64,000 nt of DNA from Taklimakanibacter albus (GCF_016595235.1 NZ_JAENHL010000008.1:602390-666389); one strand, 5' to 3'. Shown: positions 34,166-43,338, counted from the stretch's first letter. The notes: a model not told the origin generated them from the sequence alone. Program-made: numbers and translations.

Positions 34166-35302
34166 ATGCAACGCCTTGGCACCATCGATATTTTTCCGCC
34201 GGCCGAGAACTTTGTCTATATGGACGCGGCTTCCGTCGGCCTCACCCACAAGGGCGCGGCGGCCGCGATCAACCGCTGGCAGCAGGCGTTGGCGGATGAA
34301 GGCACCATCGCCTTCGACGAGCAGGACGAGGTCGAGTGCCTCGACAATCTTAACGATGCGGCGGCTCGACTCTTCAACGCGCAAACCCGCGACATCGCCA
34401 CCGCCTCGAGCGAAACGGTGCTGATGTCGTCGCTCGCCTGGGCGGTCATGCCACCCAAGGGCACGAATATCGTCGCCACCGAGACGACGCATCCGAGCAC
34501 CGTCTATCCGTGGATGCGCGTCGCCGAAGCGACCGGCGCCCAAATGCGCTGGGCCCGCGCCGACAATCTCTATGTCGATCCGGATCATCTCGAGAGCCTG
34601 ATCGACGACAGCACGTCGGTCGTCTGCCTCTCGCATGTGGAATATGGCACCGGGCAGACCTATGATCTCGCCCGCTTCGCCGCCAAGGCCCACAAGCACG
34701 GCGCCATCTGTGTGGTGGACGCGACTCAGTCGGCCGGGCAAGTGCCGATCGACGTGGCCAAGACCGGCATCGATGCGGCGGCCGCCTCCACCTATAAATG
34801 GCTGTGCGGCCCGTTCGGCACCGGCATCATGTATGTCGCGCCCGCCCTGCAGAAGCTCAATCCCGGCATTGTCGGCTGGCGCTCGCACAAGGACATGTGG
34901 GACTTCCAGGCCGACCGCCTCGAGCTGCCCGATACGGCGAAACGTTATGAATTCGGCACCATGGCCTATGGCACTGCATACGGCGCCACCGAGGCGATGA
35001 ACTACCTGCTCAAGCACTCGATCGAGAAGATCCACACGCATAACCGCGAGATCTCCGACCGTTTGATGAGTGGACTTCAGGCGCTCGGCGCCGAGGTCCT
35101 ATCGCCGAAAAATGCAGCGGAACGCTCGGCCACCATCGCGGCGCGTTTCCCCGGCAAGAACAGCCGGGATTTCGCCCGTACCCTCAAGGAGAACAATGTG
35201 ATCGCCTCCCTGCGGCGTGATTTCATCCGCTTCTCGCCGCATCTCTACAATAATGCCGACGATATCGATCGTGGCCTCGCCTCGATCAAGGCAGCGCTCT
35301 GA
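34166..35302 (+). CDS. Class V aminotransferase-fold PLP enzyme
   Basis: 378-residue NifS/kynureninase-type PLP enzyme. VVDATQSAGQVPID holds the PLP-nitrogen Asp (185) and the Gln stacking position (188); ASTYKWLCGPFGTG holds the Schiff-base Lys (211). It lies in the transporter operon, 26 bases after the second permease gene and followed after 1 base by a zinc deacylase gene. A plausible role is transamination or lyase reaction on the imported amino acid; specificity is not visible. Confidence 0.85.
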   Translation: MQRLGTIDIFPPAENFVYMDAASVGLTHKGAAAAINRWQQALADEGTIAFDEQDEVECLDNLNDAAARLFNAQTRDIATASSETVLMSSLAWAVMPPKGTNIVATETTHPSTVYPWMRVAEATGAQMRWARADNLYVDPDHLESLIDDSTSVVCLSHVEYGTGQTYDLARFAAKAHKHGAICVVDATQSAGQVPIDVAKTGIDAAAASTYKWLCGPFGTGIMYVAPALQKLNPGIVGWRSHKDMWDFQADRLELPDTAKRYEFGTMAYGTAYGATEAMNYLLKHSIEKIHTHNREISDRLMSGLQALGAEVLSPKNAAERSATIAARFPGKNSRDFARTLKENNVIASLRRDFIRFSPHLYNNADDIDRGLASIKAAL

Positions 35303-35303
35303 G

Positions 35304-36296
35304 ATGCATGCCACCATCGACATCGATCTCGATGCGGCGGGGCGCCAGTCGGGCAGCCTGAGCCTTCCGGCTCTGCTGCCCGACGGCGAGGAGCGGCGCA
35401 TCACCACGCCGATCCACTGCCTGGCGCAGGGCGAAGGTCCGACTCTCGTGCTCACCGCCGGGGTGCATGGCGATGAATATGAAGGGCCGATCGCGCTGGC
35501 CGAGCTGGCGCGCGGCCTTGATCCCGGATCGATCAGAGGCCGCATCATCATCCTGCCACGGGTGAATGCGCCAGCCTGCGATGCAGGGGTGCGCAGCACG
35601 CCGATCGACGGGCTCAATCTCAACCGGGCCTTTCCCGGACGGGCCGACGGCCCGTTCACCAGCCGGCTGGCGCATGTCATCGAGACCGAGCTCTATGCCC
35701 GCGCCGATTACGCCGCCGACTTCCATTGTGGCGGCGCCATCCTGCACTTCCTGCCGTCGACATTGTTCGTCGTGACCGGCGACGAGCAAGAGGACCGGCG
35801 CCGGCTCGATCTCGCACGCGGCTTCGGCGCGCGTCATTGCATGCTGTTCGGCGCCAAGACCATGGGCGTCGAAGTCAGCATCGACGCCGCGATGCTGCGC
35901 CAGGACGTCATCGGCATCAGCGGCGAATTCGGCGGCTCGGCAGAGGTGACGCCCGCCGCTATGGATCTGTGCCGGACCGGGCTCAAACGTCTCCTTGGCC
36001 ATCTCGGCATCACACCGCCGCAAGCACCATCGGAGCCGATCGAGCCGCAGCTCGTCGATGTCCGCCCTGATGAATGCTACGTGCTCGCCGAGATGGAGGG
36101 ATTGTTCGAGCCTCTGGTGCAGCTCGGCGACGATATCGCCGCCGGCGCGCTGGTCGGCAGGCTGCATCGTCATGATAGAGAGCCGCTGCCGGTTCGCGCG
36201 CGCACCGGCGGCGTCGTCATGGCGCGCCGGTCCCTGGCGCGCTCAGCCACGGGTGACTGGCTTTATATTATCGGCCGGCCGGTGGCATCGCTTTAA
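35304..36296 (+). CDS. AspA/AstE-family zinc deacylase (DoeB/EutE-like)
   Basis: 330-residue M14-type deacylase. Zinc ligands: GVHGDEYEG (His55, Glu58) and ADFHCGGA (His141); substrate carboxylate contact NLNRAFPG (about 105-112); general-base Glu in ISGEFGG (208). The C-terminal beta domain with VRARTGGVV is present. Closest characterised type is N-acetyl-diaminobutyrate deacetylase of ectoine catabolism, but the DoeA hydrolase gene is absent here. The last 29 bases overlap the convergent LysR gene. Confidence 0.85.
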   Translation: MHATIDIDLDAAGRQSGSLSLPALLPDGEERRITTPIHCLAQGEGPTLVLTAGVHGDEYEGPIALAELARGLDPGSIRGRIIILPRVNAPACDAGVRSTPIDGLNLNRAFPGRADGPFTSRLAHVIETELYARADYAADFHCGGAILHFLPSTLFVVTGDEQEDRRRLDLARGFGARHCMLFGAKTMGVEVSIDAAMLRQDVIGISGEFGGSAEVTPAAMDLCRTGLKRLLGHLGITPPQAPSEPIEPQLVDVRPDECYVLAEMEGLFEPLVQLGDDIAAGALVGRLHRHDREPLPVRARTGGVVMARRSLARSATGDWLYIIGRPVASL

Positions 36297-37221
36297 TTTC
36301 GGTCCTCCGCGCCTTCACGATCGCCAGGAAGCTGCGCACCATCGGATTGGCGAGCGAGGCCCGATGCGCCTTGACGACGATTCCTGTCTCCTTGGCAATG
36401 TCCGCGGGCCGGATGGCGCGGAGCTGCCCTCGCTGCTCCCAGGCTTCCGCATAGTGCGTCGGCAGGAAACCCAGATGCGTACCGGCCAGCACCAGGAACA
36501 ACACGCCTTCGGTCTGGTGTGAGGTGGCGGCGGATTTGAGCCCCAGCTTCTCGAAGGCATGGCTCTCGGCGAGCGAATAACCGTGCTGGACCAGCTTGTA
36601 CTGGGCCAGCCGCTCGTCGGTGAGCTCCGTATCGGCAGCGGCGAAGGCTTCATGGCCGGCGCCGCAATAAAGCAGGCTGCGCTCCATCGCCAAGGGGGTG
36701 ATGAGCGCCCGCGACGGCCGCGCATCGGCGACCGAAACGGCAATATGGAGGCGGCGCTCATCGACGGCGCGATCGATCTCACTCTCCGAGCCGATCATCA
36801 TATTGAGCCTGACGGCCGGATTGGCCTTGGAATAATCGGCGAGAATTTCGCGTAAGGGTATGGTCTCACTGGTGACCAGCGTGTCGATGAAGCCGATATA
36901 GAATTCGCCGATCAGCTCGGAATGGAAGGCGTTGATGCGCGAGCGGAACTCTTCCAGCGACACCAGAAGCTGCGAGATCGCCTCATAGACGACCTTGCCC
37001 TCCTCGGTCAGCGCGAAGCCGCTGCGGCCGCGCTCGCACAATCTGACGCCGAGGCGGATTTCGAGATCGCTCACATGTTTGCTGATTGCCGATTTGGTGA
37101 GGCCGATCTCGGCTTCGGCGGCCGAGAAGCCGCCGCAATCGGCCACGGCACGGAAGACGCGCAGGAGCTTTAGCTCGAAATCGGTGAATTGTCCGGCGAA
37201 GATACGATGGGGCCAGGTCAT
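36268..37221 (-). CDS. LysR-family transcriptional regulator
   Basis: 317-residue LysR regulator with HTH at about 12-70 (FSAAEAEIGLTKSAISKHVSDLE) and the subgroup signature LCERGRSGFALTEEG. It is 12 bases downstream of a related LysR gene on the same strand, and converges with the transporter-deacylase operon (stops overlap by 29 bases). Which of the neighbouring operons it controls is not clear. Confidence 0.9.
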   Translation of the reverse strand: MTWPHRIFAGQFTDFELKLLRVFRAVADCGGFSAAEAEIGLTKSAISKHVSDLEIRLGVRLCERGRSGFALTEEGKVVYEAISQLLVSLEEFRSRINAFHSELIGEFYIGFIDTLVTSETIPLREILADYSKANPAVRLNMMIGSESEIDRAVDERRLHIAVSVADARPSRALITPLAMERSLLYCGAGHEAFAAADTELTDERLAQYKLVQHGYSLAESHAFEKLGLKSAATSHQTEGVLFLVLAGTHLGFLPTHYAEAWEQRGQLRAIRPADIAKETGIVVKAHRASLANPMVRSFLAIVKARRTEIKAMPPAGR

Positions 37222-37233
37222 GTCAGAGACCGA

Positions 37234-38154
37234 TCACACTTCCTGCTCGATCGTCGCCGCCTCGAGAGCTGCCCAGAAATCCTTGAGGAAGGTGTCCATC
37301 AGCAGCGACGCCGCGTGGCCCTTGCGGGTCGCGATATAATAAGCCGCACTCCAGCCCAGCACTTGCGGCAGCACCGATTTCAGCTCTCCTGTCGTCACCC
37401 AGGCGTCGCCGAAATGCTTCGGCAGGAAACCGATATAGGAACCGGTGCGGATCAGGAAGGATTTTGCGAGCACGTCATTCACCGTGGCGGAAGCGGTTTC
37501 GACCATCAGGCGCGGCAACTCGGTCTGCATCCACATGCTGCGCGAAACGACGCGGTAATGCGAGAGGTCCTGCACATTGATCGACTGCGGGTCCTTCTCA
37601 TAAAGCGGATGGCGGCGGCCGCAATAGAGATCCTGCTTTTCCGAATAGACATATTCATAAGAGAGGCCGCTGATCTTGCGCGGAAAACAGCCGACCACGA
37701 CATTGAGCTGGCCGTCGAGCAGCAGCTTCTCCATGACATGCAGCTCTTCCACCCTGACCGTCACGCGCGCATCATTCTCACGCTGGTTGAAACGCCAGAT
37801 GGCGTCGTGGACGGGCGACTTGGGGTTGGTGATGGCGGAATCGAGCAGGCCCAGATTGAGCGCGCCGTTCAATTGCCCGCGCAGGCCCGCCACCTCGCCG
37901 GTAAAGTCACCGATGACGGCGAAGATACGCTTGGCGGCCTCATAGACCACCGCGCCCTTGTCGGTCAGCTGGAAGCCGACCCGGCCACGCTGGCAGAGCT
38001 TGGCGCCCAGGCGCTGCTCGAGCTCGGTCATATGATTGCTGATGGTGGAAGCGCCGATATTCATCTCGGCCTGAGCGGCGGTAAAGCCGCCATTCTCGAC
38101 TACGGCGGTGAACACCTTGAGCAGGCGGAGGTCCTTCTCGGCGAAATTAAACAT
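37234..38154 (-). CDS. LysR-family transcriptional regulator
   Basis: 306-residue LysR regulator. HTH FTAAQAEMNIGASTISNHMTELE at about 25-47 and signature LCQRGRVGFQLTDKG. Divergent from the polyamine-type transporter operon across a 275-base AT-rich gap, so that operon is its likely target. It and the next gene look like a diverged tandem pair; both share the signature with the LysR at 2318. Confidence 0.92.
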   Translation of the reverse strand: MFNFAEKDLRLLKVFTAVVENGGFTAAQAEMNIGASTISNHMTELEQRLGAKLCQRGRVGFQLTDKGAVVYEAAKRIFAVIGDFTGEVAGLRGQLNGALNLGLLDSAITNPKSPVHDAIWRFNQRENDARVTVRVEELHVMEKLLLDGQLNVVVGCFPRKISGLSYEYVYSEKQDLYCGRRHPLYEKDPQSINVQDLSHYRVVSRSMWMQTELPRLMVETASATVNDVLAKSFLIRTGSYIGFLPKHFGDAWVTTGELKSVLPQVLGWSAAYYIATRKGHAASLLMDTFLKDFWAALEAATIEQEV

Positions 38155-38189
38155 GTCAATTTCTCAATGTATCTTAATTCATTTGCCAG

Positions 38190-38200
38190 AAGTTCAACTT
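38190..38200. promoter_or_regulatory. Short palindrome in an AT-rich divergent gap
   Basis: AAGTT-C-AACTT is a perfect short palindrome 36 bases upstream of the LysR start, in the 38155-38429 gap. The gap is clearly AT-richer than its surroundings and also holds several TTAA/TATT tracts suitable for promoters. The palindrome may be part of a LysR site; evidence is slight. Confidence 0.25.
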
Positions 38201-38429
38201 ATTTAAGCGCTGCTCAAAATTCAATCACTCAGACATATCAGCATAACTCATTAAAATACATACATATTATGTTATCTCGTGGATGAGGCATTAAAAGCAA
38301 CATAACCAAAGCATCAAACTTATCTACACCACATCGATATTTGTTAGAAGGAGCAAGTGTGAAAGTCTCCCGCCGCGCCAACGTAAAAAACGGGCGTCCA
38401 GAACCGGGTGGGAACAAAGGAGACGAACA

Positions 38430-39560
38430 ATGATCCATACATATAAAGGCCGGGGACTAGTCACCCGCCGCAGCCTGCTCAAGGCCGGCGCTGCTCTGGC
38501 CGGCACGGCGAGCGGGTTTTCACTGGCGCGGGCGCAGTCCGACGACAAGGTCGTCAGCCTTCTGAGCTGGCCCGGCCATGGCGCGCAGGATGTCGTCGGT
38601 GATTTCGAGAAGGCCAATGGCGTCAAGGTCCAGGCCAAGGAATATACCAGCGGCGAAGAGATGATGGCGCTGCTGCAGTCGTCGCCGCCCGGCACTTTCG
38701 ACGTGATCCTCAGCGACGCCGAATATACGAGCCAGCTGCAGCAGGCGAGCCTCATCGACGAAATGAATCCGGCCGACTATCCGCTCGATGACTTCTGGCC
38801 GGAATTCCAGAAATTCCCGGCCCAGTTCGTCGACGGCAAGCTCTACGCCATCGTCGTCGACTATGGCTTCCTCGGCCTTGTCTACAACACCAAGCGGCTC
38901 AGCCGCGAAGAAGTCGACTCCTATGCCATCCTCTCGACTGAGAAGGTCAAGGGCAAGGTCGGCATGTATGACTGGTATCTGCCCAATATGATGTGCCTCA
39001 GCCTCGGCGAGGGCAACCGGCCGCCGCATGACATCGACAACGCGAAATACGACACGCTGAAGCAGAAGCTGTTCAGCCTCGCGCCGCAGATGTCGGGCAT
39101 CGGCGTGTGGTCCTCGGTCTTCTCGCAGCTCACCAATGAAGAATCCTGGGTGATGCCGGGCGTCGGCGCCTGGGCGGCTCTCCTCCTCGAAAAGGGCGGC
39201 GTGCCGATCAAGGCGGTGGTGCCGAAGGAAGGCGGCCTGCAATGGACCGAGATGCTCTCGGTCTCGGCCAATTCGGGCAAGAAGGATCTCGCCAAGAAGT
39301 TCATCCAGTATATGACCTCGGCCGAAGGCCAGGTGAAGGAAGCGACCAAGGCCGCTTATTGGGCCTCGATCCCCAACAAGGCCGGCTGGAAGCTTCTCAA
39401 TGAGAAGAATCCGGAAGCCGCCGAGAAGCTCGAGCACAAGCTCGATGCCCGCAACGTCATGGACGAGCTCAAGGAAGGCAAGATCTTCGTCCGCGACGTG
39501 CCGAAGCAGCAGCCGATCGAGACCTGGAACGAGGCCTGGACCGAATTCAAGAACATGTAA
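38430..39560 (+). CDS. Polyamine-type ABC transporter binding protein, Tat-exported
   Basis: 376-residue PotD-like binding protein. A clear twin-arginine signal (TRRSLLKAGAALAG) is followed by cleavage near SLARA before QSDDKVVSLLSWPG. FDVILSDAEYTSQLQQASLIDEM and IVVDYGFLGLVYNTKRL match the family. First gene of an operon with two permeases, an ATPase and two creatininase-family enzymes. Ligand unknown, possibly a guanidino or amino compound. Confidence 0.9.
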   Translation: MIHTYKGRGLVTRRSLLKAGAALAGTASGFSLARAQSDDKVVSLLSWPGHGAQDVVGDFEKANGVKVQAKEYTSGEEMMALLQSSPPGTFDVILSDAEYTSQLQQASLIDEMNPADYPLDDFWPEFQKFPAQFVDGKLYAIVVDYGFLGLVYNTKRLSREEVDSYAILSTEKVKGKVGMYDWYLPNMMCLSLGEGNRPPHDIDNAKYDTLKQKLFSLAPQMSGIGVWSSVFSQLTNEESWVMPGVGAWAALLLEKGGVPIKAVVPKEGGLQWTEMLSVSANSGKKDLAKKFIQYMTSAEGQVKEATKAAYWASIPNKAGWKLLNEKNPEAAEKLEHKLDARNVMDELKEGKIFVRDVPKQQPIETWNEAWTEFKNM

Positions 39561-39651
39561 TGAGCGGGGAAGCGTGCCGTCCGCGCAAATCCTCCCGCGC
39601 GGGCGGCCGCTTTGAGCCATTCTCGATCATGACAAATTCAGGTAGATTTGG

Positions 39652-39765
39652 CCCTCACCCTGAGGTGCGAGCGAAGCGAGCCTCGAAGGGTCTCGTGCAA
39701 CATGTTCGCTCTCTCCTGATGGATGCTTCGAGGCCCAGCTACGCTGGGCACCTCAGCATGAGGGG
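39652..39765. repeat. Intergenic palindromic repeat, family A, copy 4
   Basis: About 114 bases from CCCTCACCCTGAGGTGC to GCACCTCAGCATGAGGGG; the terminal arms match at 15 of 17 positions. Internal stems include GCGAGCGAAGCGAG and CCCAGCTACGCTGGG. It fills the gap between the binding-protein and first permease genes and ends 10 bases before the permease ATG. Confidence 0.78.
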
Positions 39766-39774
39766 TGTAAAGAA

Positions 39775-40650
39775 ATGAGCGCATCCGGGACCACTAATAC
39801 CACTCGCCGCAGCTCCCTCTTCGCCTGGGCGCTCGCGCTGCCGATGCCCGTCTGGCAGACCCTGTTCTTCGTCGCCGCCCTCCTCTTCCTGGTGGTGATG
39901 AGCTTCTGGTCGGTGCAGAATTTCCGCGTCACGCCGGATTTCACCTTCGACAACTGGGCCAAGATCTATTCGGCCGGCTATTTCCGCGTCACTTATGTGC
40001 GGACCGTCCTCTATGCGCTCCTCGCCGCCACGCTGGCGAGCCTGATCGCCTTTCCTTGTGCCTATGGCCTCGCCTTCAAGGCCTCGCCGCTGATGCGCCG
40101 CATCGTGGTGGCGAGCCTCATCATGCCCTATTTCACCAGCTATCTGGTGCGCGCCAATTCCTGGAAGATCCTGCTCACCGACCAGGGCGTCATCAACAGC
40201 GTGCTGGGCACCGTCGGCCTCGGCCCCTTGCCGATGACCAGCAATCTCTTCGCGGTGATGATCGGCTATCTGACCCTCATTCTGCCGATCGTGATCCTGC
40301 TCCAGTATTTCAGCCTTGCCAATGTCGACCGCCGGCTCATCGAGGCGGCGCATAACCTGCGCTGCGGGCGCGTGCGCACCGTGTTCCAGGTCATCATTCC
40401 GAGCGCCCGGACCGGTCTCATCCTCGCCGCCACCTTCGCCTTCATCCTGTCCTTCGGCGACTTCGTCAGCCCGAGCTTCCTCGGCAACAACAAGCCGCCG
40501 ACGCTCAGCGTGCTTATGGTCGATGCCGTCAAATCCGGCTCGCAATGGCCGCGTGCCGCGGTGGTGGCGCTCACTATGGTGGCGACCCTGCTGCTCGTCG
40601 CCTTCCTCGCCATGAATTTCGCTTACGGCGAGAAGAGGAAGCGCTCATGA
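39775..40650 (+). CDS. Polyamine-type ABC transporter permease (PotB-like)
   Basis: 291-residue inner-membrane permease. EAA loop LIEAAHNLRCGRVRTVFQVIIP (about 185-206), where the usual Gly is replaced by Arg-Cys-Gly; SFGDFVSPSFLGNN is conserved. The ATG lies just after a family A repeat and has no strong ribosome site, which may lower its translation relative to the binding protein. Confidence 0.9.
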   Translation: MSASGTTNTTRRSSLFAWALALPMPVWQTLFFVAALLFLVVMSFWSVQNFRVTPDFTFDNWAKIYSAGYFRVTYVRTVLYALLAATLASLIAFPCAYGLAFKASPLMRRIVVASLIMPYFTSYLVRANSWKILLTDQGVINSVLGTVGLGPLPMTSNLFAVMIGYLTLILPIVILLQYFSLANVDRRLIEAAHNLRCGRVRTVFQVIIPSARTGLILAATFAFILSFGDFVSPSFLGNNKPPTLSVLMVDAVKSGSQWPRAAVVALTMVATLLLVAFLAMNFAYGEKRKRS

Positions 40651-41456
40651 AGGCCGACCGGATCATTTCCCTGGCGTTCAAGGCCTATATCTGGCTGGCG
40701 CTGCTGTTCGTCTTTGCGCCGATCCTGACCAGCTTCGTCTTCTCCTTCGACGCCAATAAATTCGCCGCCATTCCCTGGGGCGGCTTCAGCACGAAATGGT
40801 ACGCGGAAGCCTTCGGCGATCCGGAAGTCGCCAAGAGCCTGCGCAACACGGTGATCGTGGCGCTGTCGAGCTCGATCCTCGCGACGCTGATCGGCTTCAC
40901 CGCCGCCTATACCGATTACCGCTATGATTTCTTCGGCAAGAAAGTCTATCTGGCGCTCGCCTTCATCCCGCCGACCATCCCGGTGATCATTCTCGGCGTC
41001 GCCATGCTGGTGCTGCTCGGCCGCATCGGACTCTCGGGCCAGCTTCATTCCGTCATCATCGCCCATGTCGTCTATTCGCTGCCCTTCGCCATGGCGCTCA
41101 TCCGCCTGCGCCTGTCGCAGATGAACAAGGACCTCGAGGCGGCGGCGTGGAATCTCGGCGCCAGCCAGTGGCGGGCGCTCAAGGAAATCATCATCCCCTT
41201 CTGCCTGCCGGCGATTTTCTCGGCGCTGTTCCTCACCATGGCGGTTTCGTTCGATGAATATGCCATCGCCTGGTTCGTCTCCGGCTTCAACGAGACCCTT
41301 CCGGTGCGCATCCTCATCCTGCTGCAGCGCGAGGTGAGCCCCAAGGTCAACGCCATCGGCAGTCTCGTCTTCATCGTCTCCATGACTCTCGTGATGCTCG
41401 CCCAGATCGTCTTCCTGATGCGCGAGCCCGGGTCCGGCAAAGGAAAGAGGATCTAA
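40647..41456 (+). CDS. Polyamine-type ABC transporter permease (PotC-like)
   Basis: 269-residue inner-membrane permease starting at the ATG that overlaps the preceding stop (MKADRIISLAFKAY). EAA loop LEAAAWNLGASQWRALKEIIIP and the conserved FDEYAIAWFVSGFNETLPVRI. The ATPase gene starts 1 base after its stop. Confidence 0.92.
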   Translation: MKADRIISLAFKAYIWLALLFVFAPILTSFVFSFDANKFAAIPWGGFSTKWYAEAFGDPEVAKSLRNTVIVALSSSILATLIGFTAAYTDYRYDFFGKKVYLALAFIPPTIPVIILGVAMLVLLGRIGLSGQLHSVIIAHVVYSLPFAMALIRLRLSQMNKDLEAAAWNLGASQWRALKEIIIPFCLPAIFSALFLTMAVSFDEYAIAWFVSGFNETLPVRILILLQREVSPKVNAIGSLVFIVSMTLVMLAQIVFLMREPGSGKGKRI

Positions 41457-41457
41457 C

Positions 41458-42546
41458 GTGGCTGAACCGCTCCTCGTGCTCGACGGCGTCGTCAAGCGTT
41501 ATGACGACCATACCGCCGTCCATAAAATCGATCTCGAGATCGCCGCCGGTGAGTTCATTGCGCTGATGGGGCCATCGGGCTGCGGCAAGACCACCACCTT
41601 GCGCATGATCGCCGGTCTCGAGGCGCCGAGCGAAGGCGAGATCCGCCTCCGCGGCCGGCGCATGAACGACGTGGCGCCGTGGGAGCGCGACACGCCGCTC
41701 GTCTGGCAGAGCCTGGCGCTGTTCCCCTTCATGAGCGTGCTCAAGAATGTCGAATTCGGCCTCAAGATGCGCAATATCCCAGCGGCCGAGCGCACCAAGA
41801 AAGCCATGCCCTGGCTCGAACGGGTCGGCATCGCCAAATATCGCGACCGCAAGGTCGACCAGCTCTCGGGCGGCGAACGCCAGCGCGTGGCGCTGGCCCG
41901 CGCGCTCGTCACCGAGCCCGAGATCCTGCTGCTCGACGAGCCGTTGTCGGCGCTCGACGCTCATCTCGTCATCCGCATGCAGGCAGAGCTCAAGCAGCTG
42001 CAGCAACAGCTCGGCATCACCTTCTGTTATGTGACGCACAGCCAGTCGGAGGCCTTCGCCATGGCCGACCGCGTCGCCATCATGGCCGAGGGACGGCTGC
42101 AGCAAGTGGGGCCTCCGCGCGAAGTCTATCGCGCCCCTGCCAACCGCTTCGTCGCCGAATTCGTCGGCGCCAATAATCTGCTGAGCGGCAAGGTGAAGTC
42201 GATCGCACAAGGCATCGTGATGGTCGAGACGGCGGCCGGCATCATGCGGGCACGGGAGAATCCCCTTCTCGCCCTCCTTCCCGGCGATGCGGTCACCGTC
42301 GTCGTCAGCGCCGACCGCGCGGTGGTCAGCGACAGCACCGCCGACGGCGAGAACAGCCTCGCCGGCACGGTGATCGGCGAGCAGTTCGTCGGCGCCTTCG
42401 TAACGCTTCACCTCGATCTCGGCGACGGCAGCACCTTCCGGGCGCAATTGCAGCAGCATGCGCTCGAGCCTTTGGGCCAAGTGCGCGGCAAGCGCCTCAG
42501 CCTGCGCTGGAAGCCCGAACATACCGTTCTTCTCAAAGACAAGTGA
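41458..42546 (+). CDS. Polyamine-type ABC transporter ATPase (PotA-like)
   Basis: 362-residue ATPase with GTG start: Walker A GPSGCGKTT (38-46), signature LSGGERQRVALARAL, Walker B ILLLDEPLSALDAH, H-loop VTHSQSEAF, then a TOBE-type C-terminal domain (about 280-355). It energises the two permeases before it. As the only PotA-type ATPase in the window it could also serve the ATPase-less system at 19397-22145. Confidence 0.92.
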   Translation: MAEPLLVLDGVVKRYDDHTAVHKIDLEIAAGEFIALMGPSGCGKTTTLRMIAGLEAPSEGEIRLRGRRMNDVAPWERDTPLVWQSLALFPFMSVLKNVEFGLKMRNIPAAERTKKAMPWLERVGIAKYRDRKVDQLSGGERQRVALARALVTEPEILLLDEPLSALDAHLVIRMQAELKQLQQQLGITFCYVTHSQSEAFAMADRVAIMAEGRLQQVGPPREVYRAPANRFVAEFVGANNLLSGKVKSIAQGIVMVETAAGIMRARENPLLALLPGDAVTVVVSADRAVVSDSTADGENSLAGTVIGEQFVGAFVTLHLDLGDGSTFRAQLQQHALEPLGQVRGKRLSLRWKPEHTVLLKDK

Positions 42547-43338
42547 ATGATGGGAGCCTTGATGAGCAACAGCGTATTGATCTCCGAACTGGCCTGGACG
42601 GAATATGAGAAGCGTCTCGCGGGAGGCCGGACCCCGGTCCTCATCCCGGTCGGCGCGCTCGAACAGCACGGGCCCCATCTGCCATTGAACTGCGACACCG
42701 TCATTCCGACCGCGGTCTGCGTAGAGGCCGCCAAACGGATCGGCGCCCTGGTGGCGCCGCCGATCGAATATGGCTACAAGTCGCAGCCGCGCTCGGGCGG
42801 CGGCAACCACTTCCCCGGCACCACCAGCCTCGACGGCCACACGCTGGTGCTGATGACGCGCGATATCATCCGCGAATTCGCCCGCCATGGCGTGCGCAAG
42901 ATCGCCATCGTCGTCGGCCATACCGAAAATCTCATGTTCACGACGGAAGCCTGCGACCTCGCCATCCGCGATCTCAAGGCGCAAGGCATCACCGATATGA
43001 AGATCATCCATATGGGCTATTGGGAATTCATGACCGAGGCGACCATGCACAAGGTCTTCCCGGACGGTTTCCCGAGCTGGAATCTGGAGCATGCCGGCGT
43101 CATGGAGACTTCGGTGATGCTTCACCTACGCAATTCGCTGGTCGATTTCGACCAGGTGCCGAAACATGCGCCCGCCGATTTCCCGCCCTATGACATCCAT
43201 CCGGTCGAGCCGCATCGCATTCCGGCTTCAGGCGCCCTCTCCTCGGGCCAGACGGCGACGGCCGAGAAGGGCAAATACATGTTCGATGAATATGTCGAAT
43301 CGATCGCCGCGGCGCTGACGAAGGAGTTCGCGCTGTGA
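42547..43338 (+). CDS. Creatininase-family amidohydrolase, first of a tandem pair
   Basis: 263-residue creatininase-fold enzyme. Metal ligands of the family are visible: LEQHGPH (Glu, His), NCDTVIPT (Asp) and VVGHTENLMF (His, Glu). The H-x-E-N form is that of true creatininase rather than the H-G-G-N form of MftE/ArfB. It opens cyclic amides such as creatinine. ATG at 42547 directly abuts the ATPase stop; ATG at 42562 (MSNSVLIS) is an alternative start. About half identical to its tandem neighbour by eye. Confidence 0.87.
   Translation: MMGALMSNSVLISELAWTEYEKRLAGGRTPVLIPVGALEQHGPHLPLNCDTVIPTAVCVEAAKRIGALVAPPIEYGYKSQPRSGGGNHFPGTTSLDGHTLVLMTRDIIREFARHGVRKIAIVVGHTENLMFTTEACDLAIRDLKAQGITDMKIIHMGYWEFMTEATMHKVFPDGFPSWNLEHAGVMETSVMLHLRNSLVDFDQVPKHAPADFPPYDIHPVEPHRIPASGALSSGQTATAEKGKYMFDEYVESIAAALTKEFAL

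Noticed and set aside
1264-39765. Family A and B repeats as insertion-sequence remnants
   Set aside because: No transposase fragment, no clear target duplications read by eye; the fold-back structure fits REP/MITE-like elements better.
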